Assembly (NCBI RefSeq): GCF_035492295.1
Contig: NZ_DATJJK010000158.1
Span: 1 to 61,988, forward strand
Origin: Acidisoma sp035492295
GTDB taxonomy: Bacteria > Pseudomonadota > Alphaproteobacteria > Acetobacterales > Acetobacteraceae
Length of the DNA: 61,988 bases
Direction: 5' to 3'
Under the pieces are notes generated by a model that was not told the DNA's origin, ran no database searches, and worked only from the letters and a program-made list of their open reading frames with translations. How positions within the stretch are numbered: the stretch's first letter is position 1; every line of letters begins with the position of its first letter. Position numbers and translations under genes: made by a program. Positions 39,707 through 48,939 of this stretch are shown here, piece by piece.

Positions 39707-42004
39707 GTGCTGGATGACGCGGAAGGGCGTCTGCAACCGGGCAGGAACCTGCCCGGGCTGGCGGATAGGGGCGAGGGCCTGGGGCATACGCCCTCAGGCT
39801 CCGCCGCGCGCCCGGCCTTGGACTGGCTGTGGGGTGTGCTCGCCCGCCAGCTCTGGGCGATCCTGCTGCCGGCCTGCCTCGTGCCGCTCATCGGGCTTGT
39901 CGCCATTGCGCGCATGCCCACCCTCTACACCGCGACCGGTACAGTCCTTTACGAGCCCACCGGCTATGCGCCGGAGGTGCTGCAGTCGATCCTCAAAACC
40001 GATCCGACGACCGATACCGTGGTCGCGAGCCAGGCGGCGATCCTGGCGAGCCTCGGGATAGCCCAACGGGTGGCGGATGCGCTCGATCTTGCCCAGGCGC
40101 CCGGCTTTGCCCCGCCGCTCGGCCTCGGGCCCACGGCGCGGAAGGAAACGCTGGACGCTGCCGTGCTGAAGGCGATCGCGGTCGCCCCGGTCGGCGCCTC
40201 CCGCGTCTTCGCCGTTTCCTTCACCGCGCGGGACGCCGCACTCGCGGCCGCGGCCGTTAATCGGATCATGGATCTCTATCTTTCCGACCAGCTGGAAGCG
40301 AAGACAGCCGCGCTCGGTGCCGCGAATGCCTGGATGCAGCACCGTGCCAAGGCGCTGCGCGCCAAGGTGACGGCGGAGCAGTCGGCGATCGCCCGTTACC
40401 AGCAGGCGAATGGGCTCGTCGCCGGTGTGCAGGCGCGCATCGGTACGGAGCAGATTTCGGCGCTGGGCGACGAGCTGATGCGGGCCGAGAATGACCTTGC
40501 GGCGGCGCGCGCCCGCCGTGAAGTCGCCAGTGGCGGCACCGGCGGCGGATTGCCGGACGGACTGGTCTCGATGCGCCTCGCCGAAGCCGAGGCGGCGGGC
40601 AAGCTCGACGCGGCCCTCGCCCATCTCGGCCCGAACCACCCTGAGGTGCGGGCGCTGCGCGAACAGATGGCGACGCTGCAGGCGGCCGCGGGCACCGAGA
40701 TGGCGGCGGTGCGCGCGGGGGTTTCGGGCGATGCCGACGCGGCGGCCGGGCGATTGCGGTCGCTCAGCCAGAACCTCATCCTGCTCAAAGCCGAGGCGGC
40801 GCGGGAAGCGGCGGCCGAAGTGCCGCTCGCCGCCATGCGCCAGGATGCGGAGGCGACGCGCAATCTTCTCCAGGCGGTGCTGAGCCGCATGGACCAGACG
40901 GCCCAGCAGGCGGCGATCCAGGCGCCGGATGCGCGCATCCTGTCCCGTGCCGAGCCGCCGACGCGGCCGTCCTCACCCAGGACCGACTTGCTGCTGGCGG
41001 CAAGCCTGCTCGCCGGCCTCGTGCTCGGCGCCACGCTTGCCTGGGCGCGGGAGGTCGGGGGCACGGGCTTCCGGACGGAGGAGGAACTGCGTGCCGTGCT
41101 CGGCCTGCCGCCGCTCGGCGCCATTCCCGAAATACGGGGTCGGGCGCAGGCCAGGCAGGCGGAGTTTCTGCGCGAGGGCGGCGCGGCGTCCGCTGCCCTC
41201 GATCAGCTGCGTGGCCGGCTGCGCCATGCCTTGGGTGATCCCCGCATCGTCGCGGTCACCTCCAGCCGGCCCGGAGAGGGCAAATCCACTCTGGCACTTG
41301 CTTTGGCCCGGCGGGCGGCGCTGGCGGGGGAGCGCGTGCTGCTGATCGACGCCGACCGCGTGCGGCCCAATCTTAGCCGCATGATGGGGGTGGCCGAGAG
41401 CGCGGGTCTCGCCGATTTGCTGCGTGGCCTCGCCCCCGGCCAGGCGCTGATCCGGCGGGACAGTCTCGCGGTGCTCGATTTCCTGCCGGCGGGCGTGGCG
41501 CCGGGGGTCGCGCCCACGCCCGGGCGGCTTGGCGCGGTACTGGATGCCACAGGGTGGCGACGGAGCTACGATCTCATCCTGATCGACGCGCCGCCGCTGC
41601 TCGCGTGCGCCGACGCGCTGATGCTGGCCGATATCGCGGACGGTATTCTTTTCTGTCTGCGCTGGCGGCGGACGCCGCGCCGGCTGGCGCTGCATGCATG
41701 CGGCCTGCTCGGCCGCCATGGTGTGCGCACCGCCGGTGCCGTGCTCACTGGCATCGTGCCGCGTGCCCGCGCACTGCGCGGCTTTCCGGAGGCCGAGATG
41801 GCGGCCGCCGCCTATGCCGACTACCGGAGAAGGTGGGCGGCGGGCGCCCGGCGACGCCCAACCAGCGACTGCGCGGCCACCGGCCCGAGGATCCCGGCGG
41901 CGAGCAGGAGCGGCGCGAAGAGGGGGAACCACCGCGCCTCCCAGGGCATGACGGTCATCAGCAGCGCCTTGGCGAGGCCGATGAAGATCGTGTTGAGCAG
42001 GTAG
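39707..42004 (+). CDS. Polysaccharide co-polymerase with BY-type tyrosine kinase domain (Wzc/GumC-like)
   Basis: There are two membrane helices, at about residues 35-60 (LWAILLPACLVPLIGLVAIA) and 425-445. Between them lies a periplasmic Wzz domain with long coiled coils. The cytoplasmic kinase has Walker A SSRPGEGKST, A' LLIDADRVRPN and Walker B LILIDAPPLL. No C-terminal Tyr cluster is visible. GTG start with AAAAAGGG 8 nt upstream; the earlier in-frame region lacks a start with a site. The last 60 residues (from about RRRPTSDC) are basic, low-similarity sequence read through DNA that encodes the acyltransferase on the other strand, an overlap of 184 bp. Confidence 0.88.
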   Translation: MLDDAEGRLQPGRNLPGLADRGEGLGHTPSGSAARPALDWLWGVLARQLWAILLPACLVPLIGLVAIARMPTLYTATGTVLYEPTGYAPEVLQSILKTDPTTDTVVASQAAILASLGIAQRVADALDLAQAPGFAPPLGLGPTARKETLDAAVLKAIAVAPVGASRVFAVSFTARDAALAAAAVNRIMDLYLSDQLEAKTAALGAANAWMQHRAKALRAKVTAEQSAIARYQQANGLVAGVQARIGTEQISALGDELMRAENDLAAARARREVASGGTGGGLPDGLVSMRLAEAEAAGKLDAALAHLGPNHPEVRALREQMATLQAAAGTEMAAVRAGVSGDADAAAGRLRSLSQNLILLKAEAAREAAAEVPLAAMRQDAEATRNLLQAVLSRMDQTAQQAAIQAPDARILSRAEPPTRPSSPRTDLLLAASLLAGLVLGATLAWAREVGGTGFRTEEELRAVLGLPPLGAIPEIRGRAQARQAEFLREGGAASAALDQLRGRLRHALGDPRIVAVTSSRPGEGKSTLALALARRAALAGERVLLIDADRVRPNLSRMMGVAESAGLADLLRGLAPGQALIRRDSLAVLDFLPAGVAPGVAPTPGRLGAVLDATGWRRSYDLILIDAPPLLACADALMLADIADGILFCLRWRRTPRRLALHACGLLGRHGVRTAGAVLTGIVPRARALRGFPEAEMAAAAYADYRRRWAAGARRRPTSDCAATGPRIPAASRSGAKRGNHRASQGMTVISSALARPMKIVLSR

Positions 42005-42855
42005 ATGGCAAAGGCATGTGGGCAGAGCCAGTCGAGCGTTGGCGGCAGGCGCGCGGCGAGGCGCCGCACCGCCGCGTGCAGGGCCGGGATGGCGAGCGCG
42101 CTCGCGGCCAGCAGCAGCGGCGCCCGCGGAATGCGCATCAGCAGCCCTTCCGCCGCCAGCAGCAGGAGCAGGCCGAAGCCGATGGCGAAGAGGCCGAGCA
42201 GCGTGCTGTGCTGTTGGTCCAGGAAGGCGCACCAGCCCGTGTCATGCCGCTCGGTCAGGATACCCGCGAGATAGAAAGGCAGGTAGAGCAGCAGCCGGTC
42301 GGCGAAAAGCAGCGGCGGCAGTGGCAGCGGCATCACGGCCAGCGACAGCGCAAGAAGCAATACCTGTCGCTCGCCGAGGAGCGTGAACAGCGGCGGCACG
42401 CACACGGCATAGGCAAACAGCACAACGAGATACCAGACCGATTGCGCCGGGCTGTCATCCGTCCGCCACAGGAGGTTGACCAGTCCTCCCGCGAAGGAGG
42501 CGGGCGCATGATCGACATGCAGAAAGCCTTGGACCAGGCATTTGCCGGCGAGGATGGCGAGGCCGAAGAGTAAAGCGGGGCCCAGCCAGTGCCGCGCCCG
42601 GCGCTGCAGCAGGGCGGCCCAAGCCGGGCCCGAGACCGTCGCGGCGCCGGACCACCCGGCGGCGTAGCCGCTCAGATAGAACAGAAAAGGGATGTGGAAG
42701 GTGTAGAGGCTGGCGCGCAACGGCTCATACCAGGCCGCGCCCCAGCCGGGGCCTGACGGATCTTGCCGCGCCACGAGATGACCAAGGACGACGAGCAGCA
42801 CGCCCAGCGTCTTGCCCCGATCTAAATCTCGTCTGCGCCATTGGCCTTCCTTCAT
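41821..42855 (-). CDS. Acyltransferase 3 family membrane protein
   Basis: The protein is 344 aa with about ten membrane segments. The N-terminal GVLLVVLGHLVARQD holds the conserved His, and FHIPFLFYLSGYAAGW is the second family motif. It should transfer acetyl or another acyl group to exopolysaccharide sugars from the cytoplasmic or periplasmic face. The C-terminus (LAAGILGPVAAQSLVGRRR) looks natural, so the overlap with the Wzc-like gene is more probably an extension of the latter. It is divergent from the beta-barrel gene. Confidence 0.88.
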   Translation of the reverse strand: MKEGQWRRRDLDRGKTLGVLLVVLGHLVARQDPSGPGWGAAWYEPLRASLYTFHIPFLFYLSGYAAGWSGAATVSGPAWAALLQRRARHWLGPALLFGLAILAGKCLVQGFLHVDHAPASFAGGLVNLLWRTDDSPAQSVWYLVVLFAYAVCVPPLFTLLGERQVLLLALSLAVMPLPLPPLLFADRLLLYLPFYLAGILTERHDTGWCAFLDQQHSTLLGLFAIGFGLLLLLAAEGLLMRIPRAPLLLAASALAIPALHAAVRRLAARLPPTLDWLCPHAFAIYLLNTIFIGLAKALLMTVMPWEARWFPLFAPLLLAAGILGPVAAQSLVGRRRAPAAHLLR

Positions 42856-42870
42856 GACATGTTAATATCG

Positions 42871-42885
42871 ATATCGTAACGATAT
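42871..42885. promoter_or_regulatory. Perfect inverted repeat in the acyltransferase/beta-barrel spacer
   Basis: ATATCG-TAA-CGATAT is a perfect 6-3-6 inverted repeat, with one further ATATCG copy directly before it. It lies 11 bp before the beta-barrel ATG and 15 bp upstream of the acyltransferase start. It matches the element in front of the Wzc-like gene. Confidence 0.6.
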
Positions 42886-42896
42886 GGCCAGACGTC

Positions 42897-44216
42897 ATGG
42901 TTCCTTGGGCGCCAAGGCGCGGGGAGGTGGCCCGCCGCGCGGCAATCACGTGTCTCGCCGCCATGCCGTGCCTGGCCTGGCCTGGGGCGGCCGCGCGGGC
43001 CCAACTCATCGACAGCGCCTATCCGAAGGACGTGCCGGGCTTCGATACGGCGCGCGGAGTCTCCGTCACCTCCCGCATTCAGGATGACGTCGCCTGGAGC
43101 CAGATTCCTCTCGGCGCCGGCTTGCTCCATCCGGAGGTGACGGAGAGCCTTTCCTATGACAGCGCGATCCTTGCCGGGCAGCGCCCAAGCTGGATCGTCT
43201 CGACCCGGCCCTCCGTCACCTATACCTCCGTCGATCCCGCGCGCGGTGAGGCGATCGGCGCCGTCGCCTCGGTCGATGACGAACGCTACTCCCAGGCACC
43301 CGACCAATCCTACACCGATTGGACGGCGGCGCTCGGCGGCGTCGTCGACATCGCGAATTGCAAGGTCACCGCCGGCTACGCGCATCTGGCACTCCACGAA
43401 AACGACAATGATCTCGATGCCGCGCAGTACGAGCGGCCGCTCGCCTATGCCGTCGATATCCTGCGCCTGTCGGGGGAGACGCAGCCCAGTCGCCTCTCGC
43501 TGCGGCCGAGCGCCGATCTCATGCGCTTCGCCTTTGGCGAGGCGACGATCGGCGGCGCGCCGGCACCGCAATCCTATCGGGACCGCCTGGTGGGCGACCT
43601 CGGCCTCACCCTCGACTACGGCATCATGGGCTATCGCGATCCGAACCAGTTCGAAGTCGTGATCCGCACGGGCGGTGCGCGCTATCCCAACACGACCCTC
43701 GATCAGCCGGGCCGGGATTGGGTCGGCGGCAGCATCCTCCTGGGCGTCGAGCATGATCTCGACGGTGTCTGGGGCTGGCGCGTCGCGCTCGGTGTCGGTG
43801 GCCGGGCCTATGCCAACGCTTACCAGGACCAGTTCGTGCCTCTGGCAGAGGCAGCGCTGACCTGGCAGCCTTCCGAGCGCACGACCTGGCACGGCGTGCT
43901 GTTCCGCCGGATCGAGGATGCCACGAACGAGGGCATCGGCGGTTATGTCGCGACTGTCGCCGGAATCGCCGCCGACCACGAATTGCAGCGCCACCTCATC
44001 CTGCATCTCGGTGCAGATATCGAGCGGGCGACTTATTCCGGCGGCACCCGTCAGACCATCACCAGCGGTCGCGCGGGGCTGCTCTGGCTGATGAGCCGTA
44101 ATCTGCGCCTCAACGCAACTGTGATCTTGAGTGATCATCAAAACGGCGGTGCCGCTGCCGGCGATCCATCCTTCGGGGAGGATGCCGTTCTGCTCGGCAT
44201 CACGGCGGGGCTGTGA
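42897..44216 (+). CDS. Outer-membrane beta-barrel protein of the polysaccharide locus
   Basis: The protein is 439 aa. A signal peptide ending AAARAQ is followed by a sequence rich in alternating aromatic/polar strands: about 16 segments such as WIVSTRPSVTYTSV, LTLDYGIMGYRD, WRVALGVGGRAYANAY and HLILHLGADIERATY. This is the pattern of beta-barrels (BBP2-type) found with capsule or exopolysaccharide export genes. It may provide the outer-membrane pore that the truncated Wza-like protein lacks. The final residue is Leu after ITAG rather than Phe. The start has no strong site. The next gene overlaps as GTGA. Confidence 0.8.
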   Translation: MVPWAPRRGEVARRAAITCLAAMPCLAWPGAAARAQLIDSAYPKDVPGFDTARGVSVTSRIQDDVAWSQIPLGAGLLHPEVTESLSYDSAILAGQRPSWIVSTRPSVTYTSVDPARGEAIGAVASVDDERYSQAPDQSYTDWTAALGGVVDIANCKVTAGYAHLALHENDNDLDAAQYERPLAYAVDILRLSGETQPSRLSLRPSADLMRFAFGEATIGGAPAPQSYRDRLVGDLGLTLDYGIMGYRDPNQFEVVIRTGGARYPNTTLDQPGRDWVGGSILLGVEHDLDGVWGWRVALGVGGRAYANAYQDQFVPLAEAALTWQPSERTTWHGVLFRRIEDATNEGIGGYVATVAGIAADHELQRHLILHLGADIERATYSGGTRQTITSGRAGLLWLMSRNLRLNATVILSDHQNGGAAAGDPSFGEDAVLLGITAGL

Positions 44217-44998
44217 GAGTTGCCGCATCCCGGCCGTTTCTTGGCCTCGGCCTGCTCGACGCAGAGCCCGAGGCGGTGGCGGCCCTGCTCGCGGCCCGGC
44301 CGGCCGGGGCCCCCTTCGCCTATCTGGTGACACCGAACGCGGATCACTTCGTGCGGCTGGCGCAAGAGCAGGCACTCCGTCCGCTCTACGAGCAGGCCGC
44401 ATGGCGCACGCTCGATTCGCGCGCTGTGGCTTTGGCAGCCCGGTTGCTCGGTCTCGCATCTCCTGCGGTCGCGCCCGGCGCGGATATCCTGGCGGCTCTG
44501 CTGGAAGGCCATGTCCGGCAAGGCGACCGGCTGACGGTCATCGGCCTTTGCCTCCAGGGCGTGGCTGTTCTGCGTCTCCGTCTGCCCGGCGTGGAAATCG
44601 CGCATCATCTGCCGCCGCCGGGCCTCGCGGGCGATCCGGCGGCCTGCCGGGCAGCCGTCGCCTTCGCCCTGGCCCATCCCGCGCGCTTCACGCTGTTCGC
44701 CGTCGGCTCTCCCCTGCAGGAAAGCTTAGCGCTGTCTACGAAGTCTGCCGCGGGCGCGACCGGCGCGGGCCTGTGTATCGGGGCCGGGCTCGATTTCTGG
44801 ACCGGCGTCACGCCGCGCGCACCGCGCTGGATGCGCCGGGCCGGCCTGGAATGGACATTCCGTCTTTTTCAGGATCCGGAACGCCTTTGGCGCCGATACC
44901 TGGTTGTGGACCCGGCCATTCTGCGCTTTCTGCTGGCAGAGAGATCGCAAAGCCGTGGCCGGCGGGGGGTGCGCTGGCCCGCCGGCCCCCCGGTGTAG
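44213..44998 (+). CDS. WecG/TagA/CpsF family glycosyltransferase
   Basis: The protein is 261 aa. VTPNADHFVRLAQ, the acidic LDSRAVALAARLLG region (candidate catalytic Asp) and GSPLQESLA are the expected blocks of GT26 enzymes that add N-acetylmannosaminuronic acid or related sugars to lipid carriers. GTG start overlapping the barrel stop (GTGA). No priming glycosyltransferase, flippase or polymerase gene lies in the window, so the locus is incomplete here. Confidence 0.85.
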   Translation: MRVAASRPFLGLGLLDAEPEAVAALLAARPAGAPFAYLVTPNADHFVRLAQEQALRPLYEQAAWRTLDSRAVALAARLLGLASPAVAPGADILAALLEGHVRQGDRLTVIGLCLQGVAVLRLRLPGVEIAHHLPPPGLAGDPAACRAAVAFALAHPARFTLFAVGSPLQESLALSTKSAAGATGAGLCIGAGLDFWTGVTPRAPRWMRRAGLEWTFRLFQDPERLWRRYLVVDPAILRFLLAERSQSRGRRGVRWPAGPPV

Positions 44999-45080
44999 TA
45001 CAAGTTTTGCATCACCACGCTGCCACGCCTGAAAGCGTGTGGACTGATGCGGTAAACGCAACAACAAAAAGGATAGTTCG

Positions 45081-45362
45081 GTGGCCACTGAGAAGGCGCA
45101 GAATGTTCAGGACGTGTTTCTGAACCATGTGCGAAAGAACAAGACGCCGGTCACGGTGTTTCTGGTGAACGGGGTCAAGCTCCAGGGGATCATCACCTGG
45201 TTCGACAACTTCTCCGTGCTCCTGCGGCGGGACGGGCATACCCAGCTTGTCTACAAGCATGCGATCAGCACCGTGATGCCTGGTGCACCGATCCAGCTGT
45301 TCGACGCGGCGAAGGCTGAAGGCGCACCGGCGCGTGAGGTGTTGACGGTCCCGACGGCATGA
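45081..45362 (+). CDS. hfq: RNA chaperone Hfq
   Basis: Sm1 and Sm2 motifs are intact: VFLVNGVKLQGIITWFDNFSVLL and YKHAISTVMP. The N-terminal helix is QNVQDVFLNHVRKNK. Hfq hexamers pair small RNAs with mRNAs. The C-terminal tail is short (about 20 residues), as in alphaproteobacteria. The GTG start has AAGGATA 6 nt before it. The stop overlaps hflX as ATGA. The 83-bp upstream spacer holds the only obvious promoter site. Confidence 0.97.
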   Translation: MATEKAQNVQDVFLNHVRKNKTPVTVFLVNGVKLQGIITWFDNFSVLLRRDGHTQLVYKHAISTVMPGAPIQLFDAAKAEGAPAREVLTVPTA

Positions 45363-46654
45363 CTGAACGCGAGATCGACGGCGCGCCCACCCGGGCGGCC
45401 GTGATCCTGCCTTGGGAACGGGAGGAGGTTTCCGACAGCCGCCGTTCTGCAGAGGCGCGGCTGGCCGAGGCCATGGGCCTCACCGCCTCCATCGGCCTCG
45501 TGATTGTGCATTCGGCGATCATGCCTCTGCGCCGGCGGCGCCCCTCCGCTCTCTTGGGCGAAGGTCAGGTCGAGATGGTGCTGGCGGATCTGAAAGCCCA
45601 CGAGGTCGGCCTCGTGGTGATGGATACCGCGCTCAGCCCGGTACAGCAGCGCAATCTGGAAAAGGCCTGGGGCTGCAAGGTGATCGACCGGACCGGCCTC
45701 ATCCTGGACATTTTCGGGGAGCGGGCGCGCACCAAGGAAGGCGCGCTGCAGGTGGAGCTTGCCCATCTCGATTATCAGCGGTCCCGTCTCGTGCGGTCCT
45801 GGACCCATCTGGAACGCCAGCGCGGCGGCTTCGGCTTCCTCGGCGGCCCCGGCGAAACGCAGATCGAGGCGGATCGGCGCATGATTGCCGTGCGCATGGC
45901 GCGGCTCAAACGCGAGATCGAGGAGGTTCGCCGCACCCGCGGCCTGCACCGCGAGGCGCGCCGCCGCACGCCGTATCCGATCATTGCCCTCATCGGCTAC
46001 ACCAATGCCGGCAAGTCGACGCTCTTCAACGCGCTGACCGGCGCCTCGGTCCAGGCGGAGGATCAGCTTTTCGCGACCCTCGATCCCACCATGCGCCATA
46101 TCGCGCTGCCTTCCGGGAGGCCGGCGATCCTGTCGGACACCGTGGGCTTCATCAGCGAATTGCCGACCGAACTGGTGGCCGCCTTCCGCGCGACGCTGGA
46201 AGAGGTCGCCGAGGCGGATGTGATCCTGCATGTGCGTGATATCGCCCACCCGGACACGGCGGCGCAGAAGGCGGATGTGCTCGGCGTGCTGAACGCGATG
46301 GTGCGGGACGGCAATCTCGATGCCGACTGGCCGAAGCGCACCATCGACGTGCTCAACAAGGCCGATCTTCTGGGCGGCACCGCGTCCGTGCCGGGTCAGG
46401 TGGAAGGTGGAGCCGCCGTGCCCATCTCTGCCTTGAGCGGCGAGGGGCTGGACGTGCTGCGCCAGGTCATCGACGATCGTCTGGCGAGCGCCAAGGAGAT
46501 CGCTTCGTTCGAAATCCCATCCTCGGATGGGGCGAAGCTTGCTTGGCTCTACCGCCATGGCGAGGTTTTGGCTCGCGAAGACCAGGAGGAGGCGATCCGC
46601 GTGACTGTGCGTCTACTGCCCGAGGATCGGGCCCGTTTCGAGAGCCAGGGATGA
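45359..46654 (+). CDS. hflX: GTPase HflX
   Basis: The protein is 431 aa. The N-terminal HflX domain contains LLGEGQ and RTGLILDIFG with the signature RGGFGFLGGPGETQIE. The G domain has G1 GYTNAGKS (213-220), G3 SDTVGF and NKADL as G4. It should bind the 50S subunit and rescue stalled ribosomes under stress. It is translationally coupled to hfq upstream and to the inositol monophosphatase gene downstream (both ATGA overlaps). Confidence 0.95.
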   Translation: MTEREIDGAPTRAAVILPWEREEVSDSRRSAEARLAEAMGLTASIGLVIVHSAIMPLRRRRPSALLGEGQVEMVLADLKAHEVGLVVMDTALSPVQQRNLEKAWGCKVIDRTGLILDIFGERARTKEGALQVELAHLDYQRSRLVRSWTHLERQRGGFGFLGGPGETQIEADRRMIAVRMARLKREIEEVRRTRGLHREARRRTPYPIIALIGYTNAGKSTLFNALTGASVQAEDQLFATLDPTMRHIALPSGRPAILSDTVGFISELPTELVAAFRATLEEVAEADVILHVRDIAHPDTAAQKADVLGVLNAMVRDGNLDADWPKRTIDVLNKADLLGGTASVPGQVEGGAAVPISALSGEGLDVLRQVIDDRLASAKEIASFEIPSSDGAKLAWLYRHGEVLAREDQEEAIRVTVRLLPEDRARFESQG

Positions 46655-47475
46655 GCGGCTTTTCCGAGAGCGATCTGCGCGCCCTGTGGGCGCTGATGCG
46701 CGAAGCCGCACGCCGCGAGATTCTGCCGCGCTTTCGCCAGTTCGACACCTGCGATGTCCGCACCAAATCCGGTCCCCTCGACCTTGTGACGGACGCAGAC
46801 GTGGCGGCGGAGCGGCACATCACCGCCGGCATCCATCGGCTTTTCCCCGGGGCGCTGGTGGTGGGGGAGGAGGCGACGGCCGCGGATCCCACCCTCCTCG
46901 CCAAGATCGCCGGTGCCGATCTCGCCGTCGTGGTCGACCCGGTCGACGGCACGGCCAATTTCGCCGCCGGCCTGCCGCTCTTCGGCGTCATGGCGGCGGT
47001 GATCCGGAACGGCGAGATCGTGGCGAGCGTCATCCATGATCCGATCGGGGATGATGCAGCGCTTGCTGTGCGCGGCATCGGCGCTTGGATGGAGGCGCCG
47101 TCAGGCAAGCGTTTCGATCTCCGCGTGGCCGAAGCTGTACCGCTCGAGTGCATGACCGGGGCGATCAACTGGCGCTACATGAAGGAGCCGCAGCGCAGCC
47201 GGCTGCTGAGCCAATTGCCGCGCTTCGCGACCACCTGGGACTATCGCAATGCCGCACATGAATACCGGCTTCTGGCGCAGGGCTTCGCCCATGTTGCGGT
47301 CTTCGCGCGCATGATGCCCTGGGACCATGCCCCGGGCTGGCTCATCCACCGCGAGGCCGGGGGCTATTCGGCCCGGCTGGACGGCAGCCCCTATACGCCG
47401 ACGGAGACCGACGGCGGGATCATCCTGGCGCCGGACCGGGACAGCTGGGACGTGGTGCGCGCGCTGATCGAGTGA
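46651..47475 (+). CDS. Inositol monophosphatase family protein
   Basis: The protein is 274 aa. Metal-site motifs: VVGEEAT (Glu), DPVDGTANFAAG (Asp pair and Thr) and WDHAPGWLIHREAGG with the late Asp. It is a Mg-dependent sugar phosphatase such as inositol-1-phosphatase or histidinol-phosphatase-like. The ATG overlaps the hflX stop; the longer upstream frame has no ribosome site. Being third in the hfq-hflX unit, it is probably constitutively expressed. Confidence 0.9.
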   Translation: MSGFSESDLRALWALMREAARREILPRFRQFDTCDVRTKSGPLDLVTDADVAAERHITAGIHRLFPGALVVGEEATAADPTLLAKIAGADLAVVVDPVDGTANFAAGLPLFGVMAAVIRNGEIVASVIHDPIGDDAALAVRGIGAWMEAPSGKRFDLRVAEAVPLECMTGAINWRYMKEPQRSRLLSQLPRFATTWDYRNAAHEYRLLAQGFAHVAVFARMMPWDHAPGWLIHREAGGYSARLDGSPYTPTETDGGIILAPDRDSWDVVRALIE

Positions 47476-47487
47476 TGTGTTGCATCG

Positions 47488-48939
47488 TCAACCACGCTCG
47501 TCGAGCCACGCCCGCGCCATGACCAGATCAACCCGGAAGCGGGCGGTTTCCCGCTCCTGCATGGTCCTGTCCGGCAAGCGCAACAGATAGGAAGGGTGGA
47601 CGGTCGCGACGAGGTGGCGGCCGCCCTCCCATTCCATGACACGACCGCGCTGGTCCGCGAGGCGGCCATCGAAGCCGGTCAGGCCATAAAGTGCGGTTTT
47701 GCCCATGGCGATCACCAGGCGGGGCTGCACCAGTTCCACCTCCTGGGTGAGCCACCAGCGGCACTTTTGGATTTCGCCGGCATTCGGCTTCTGGTGGATG
47801 CGCCGTTTGCCGCGCGGCTCGAACTTGAAGTGCTTGACCGCGTTGGTGACGTAGACCGTCTGCCGGTCGATCCCCGCTTCCTGCAAAACCCGATCGAGCA
47901 CCTGGCCGGCCGGGCCGACAAAGGGCCGGCCGGCCAGATCCTCGGCATCGCCCGGTTGCTCGCCCACGATCATGACCGCGGCATGGTCCGGCCCTTCGCC
48001 GAACACCGTCTGCGTCGCCTGGGCATGGAGCGGGCAGCGCGTGCATCCGGCCGCTTCCCGCCGGGCGGCGGCCAGATCGTCCGAACTCATGTTTGTGTCC
48101 AGATCGGCAAGCGCCGCCTGCGTCCGCGCCTGCAGCTTCGCGTGGAACACGGGTGGTTCGCGCAGTTCCTGCTGGGACATGGCGGCGACGCGGGCAGGGG
48201 CCTGTGCAATGAGGTCGTGAACAAGAGCGGCCTCCGGTAGATTTTTCCAGTATTTCCTGGGCATCTCCGATCGCATCGCATGTGGCTTGACGCGGGCCGG
48301 ATTGAAGATGGATGCGTAATAGGTCAACCACAATTGATCCGTCGCATCCGCGAGTGCCGGCTTCTTTGCCGGGTCATCAGATACGACCACGTCCCCGCTT
48401 CTGCAGGCGATGCTGCCCTGGGGCGTCAGGATCATCCAGTCCATGTCTGCGAAGCGCTGCGCAAAAAAGGGCGCCACGCGGCGAAGGATGACATGATCGG
48501 GCTCGAACCAGGCCAGAAAGCGCCTGCGCTCTGATTGGCTCTCATCCGTCACCTCGCGAAAGCGGACGAATGCCGTCATTTTGTGGCAGTCGCGCCCCAC
48601 CGTTTTCTCCAGGCGCGACAGGGCGGCGATGTCGGGGTCGGCGGCAACCGAGAGCAAAGCGGGCGTCGTTTGCAGGCGCCACAACACGCGGTAGAGGAGC
48701 GCGAAACGGCCCGGGTCGCTATGGCAGAGGCAGGCCTCGGCCAGCGCCACGAAGCGCCGCGACACCCGAACCTCAGAGGCTCCGGGAGCCGGGGCAGGGG
48801 GCTCCGCCGCAAACAGGCCGGGATCGCCCGAGGTTGACCAATCGACCGCCTCTGGCGGCGTGCCGGCGGTAAGAAGAGCGCGCGCGGCGGCACGCCACTC
48901 ATCGAGCTCGCCCCTGCCGATCAGGCCGATTCTTTGCAT
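47488..48939 (-). CDS. udgX: DUF4130-UdgX fusion: uracil-DNA-binding/glycosylase protein
   Basis: The protein is 483 aa. The N-terminal half (about 1-250) is a DUF4130-type domain seen with UdgX proteins. The C-terminal half is a family-4-like uracil-DNA glycosylase: Fe-S Cys pair CTRC, GEQPGDAEDLAGRPFVGPAG, VTNAVKHFKF, the UdgX-specific GKRRIHQKP loop with His382, and HPSYLLRLP. In mycobacterial UdgX the His of KRRIH attaches covalently to the abasic site after uracil removal. The start overlaps the stop of the radical SAM gene (TAATG). The two form a unit found together in many bacteria. Residue numbers count from this ATG. Confidence 0.92.
   Translation of the reverse strand: MQRIGLIGRGELDEWRAAARALLTAGTPPEAVDWSTSGDPGLFAAEPPAPAPGASEVRVSRRFVALAEACLCHSDPGRFALLYRVLWRLQTTPALLSVAADPDIAALSRLEKTVGRDCHKMTAFVRFREVTDESQSERRRFLAWFEPDHVILRRVAPFFAQRFADMDWMILTPQGSIACRSGDVVVSDDPAKKPALADATDQLWLTYYASIFNPARVKPHAMRSEMPRKYWKNLPEAALVHDLIAQAPARVAAMSQQELREPPVFHAKLQARTQAALADLDTNMSSDDLAAARREAAGCTRCPLHAQATQTVFGEGPDHAAVMIVGEQPGDAEDLAGRPFVGPAGQVLDRVLQEAGIDRQTVYVTNAVKHFKFEPRGKRRIHQKPNAGEIQKCRWWLTQEVELVQPRLVIAMGKTALYGLTGFDGRLADQRGRVMEWEGGRHLVATVHPSYLLRLPDRTMQERETARFRVDLVMARAWLDERG

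Noticed and set aside
45251..46558. 435-codon minus-strand ORF opposite hflX
   Set aside because: Antisense to a textbook HflX GTPase; no motif of its own.
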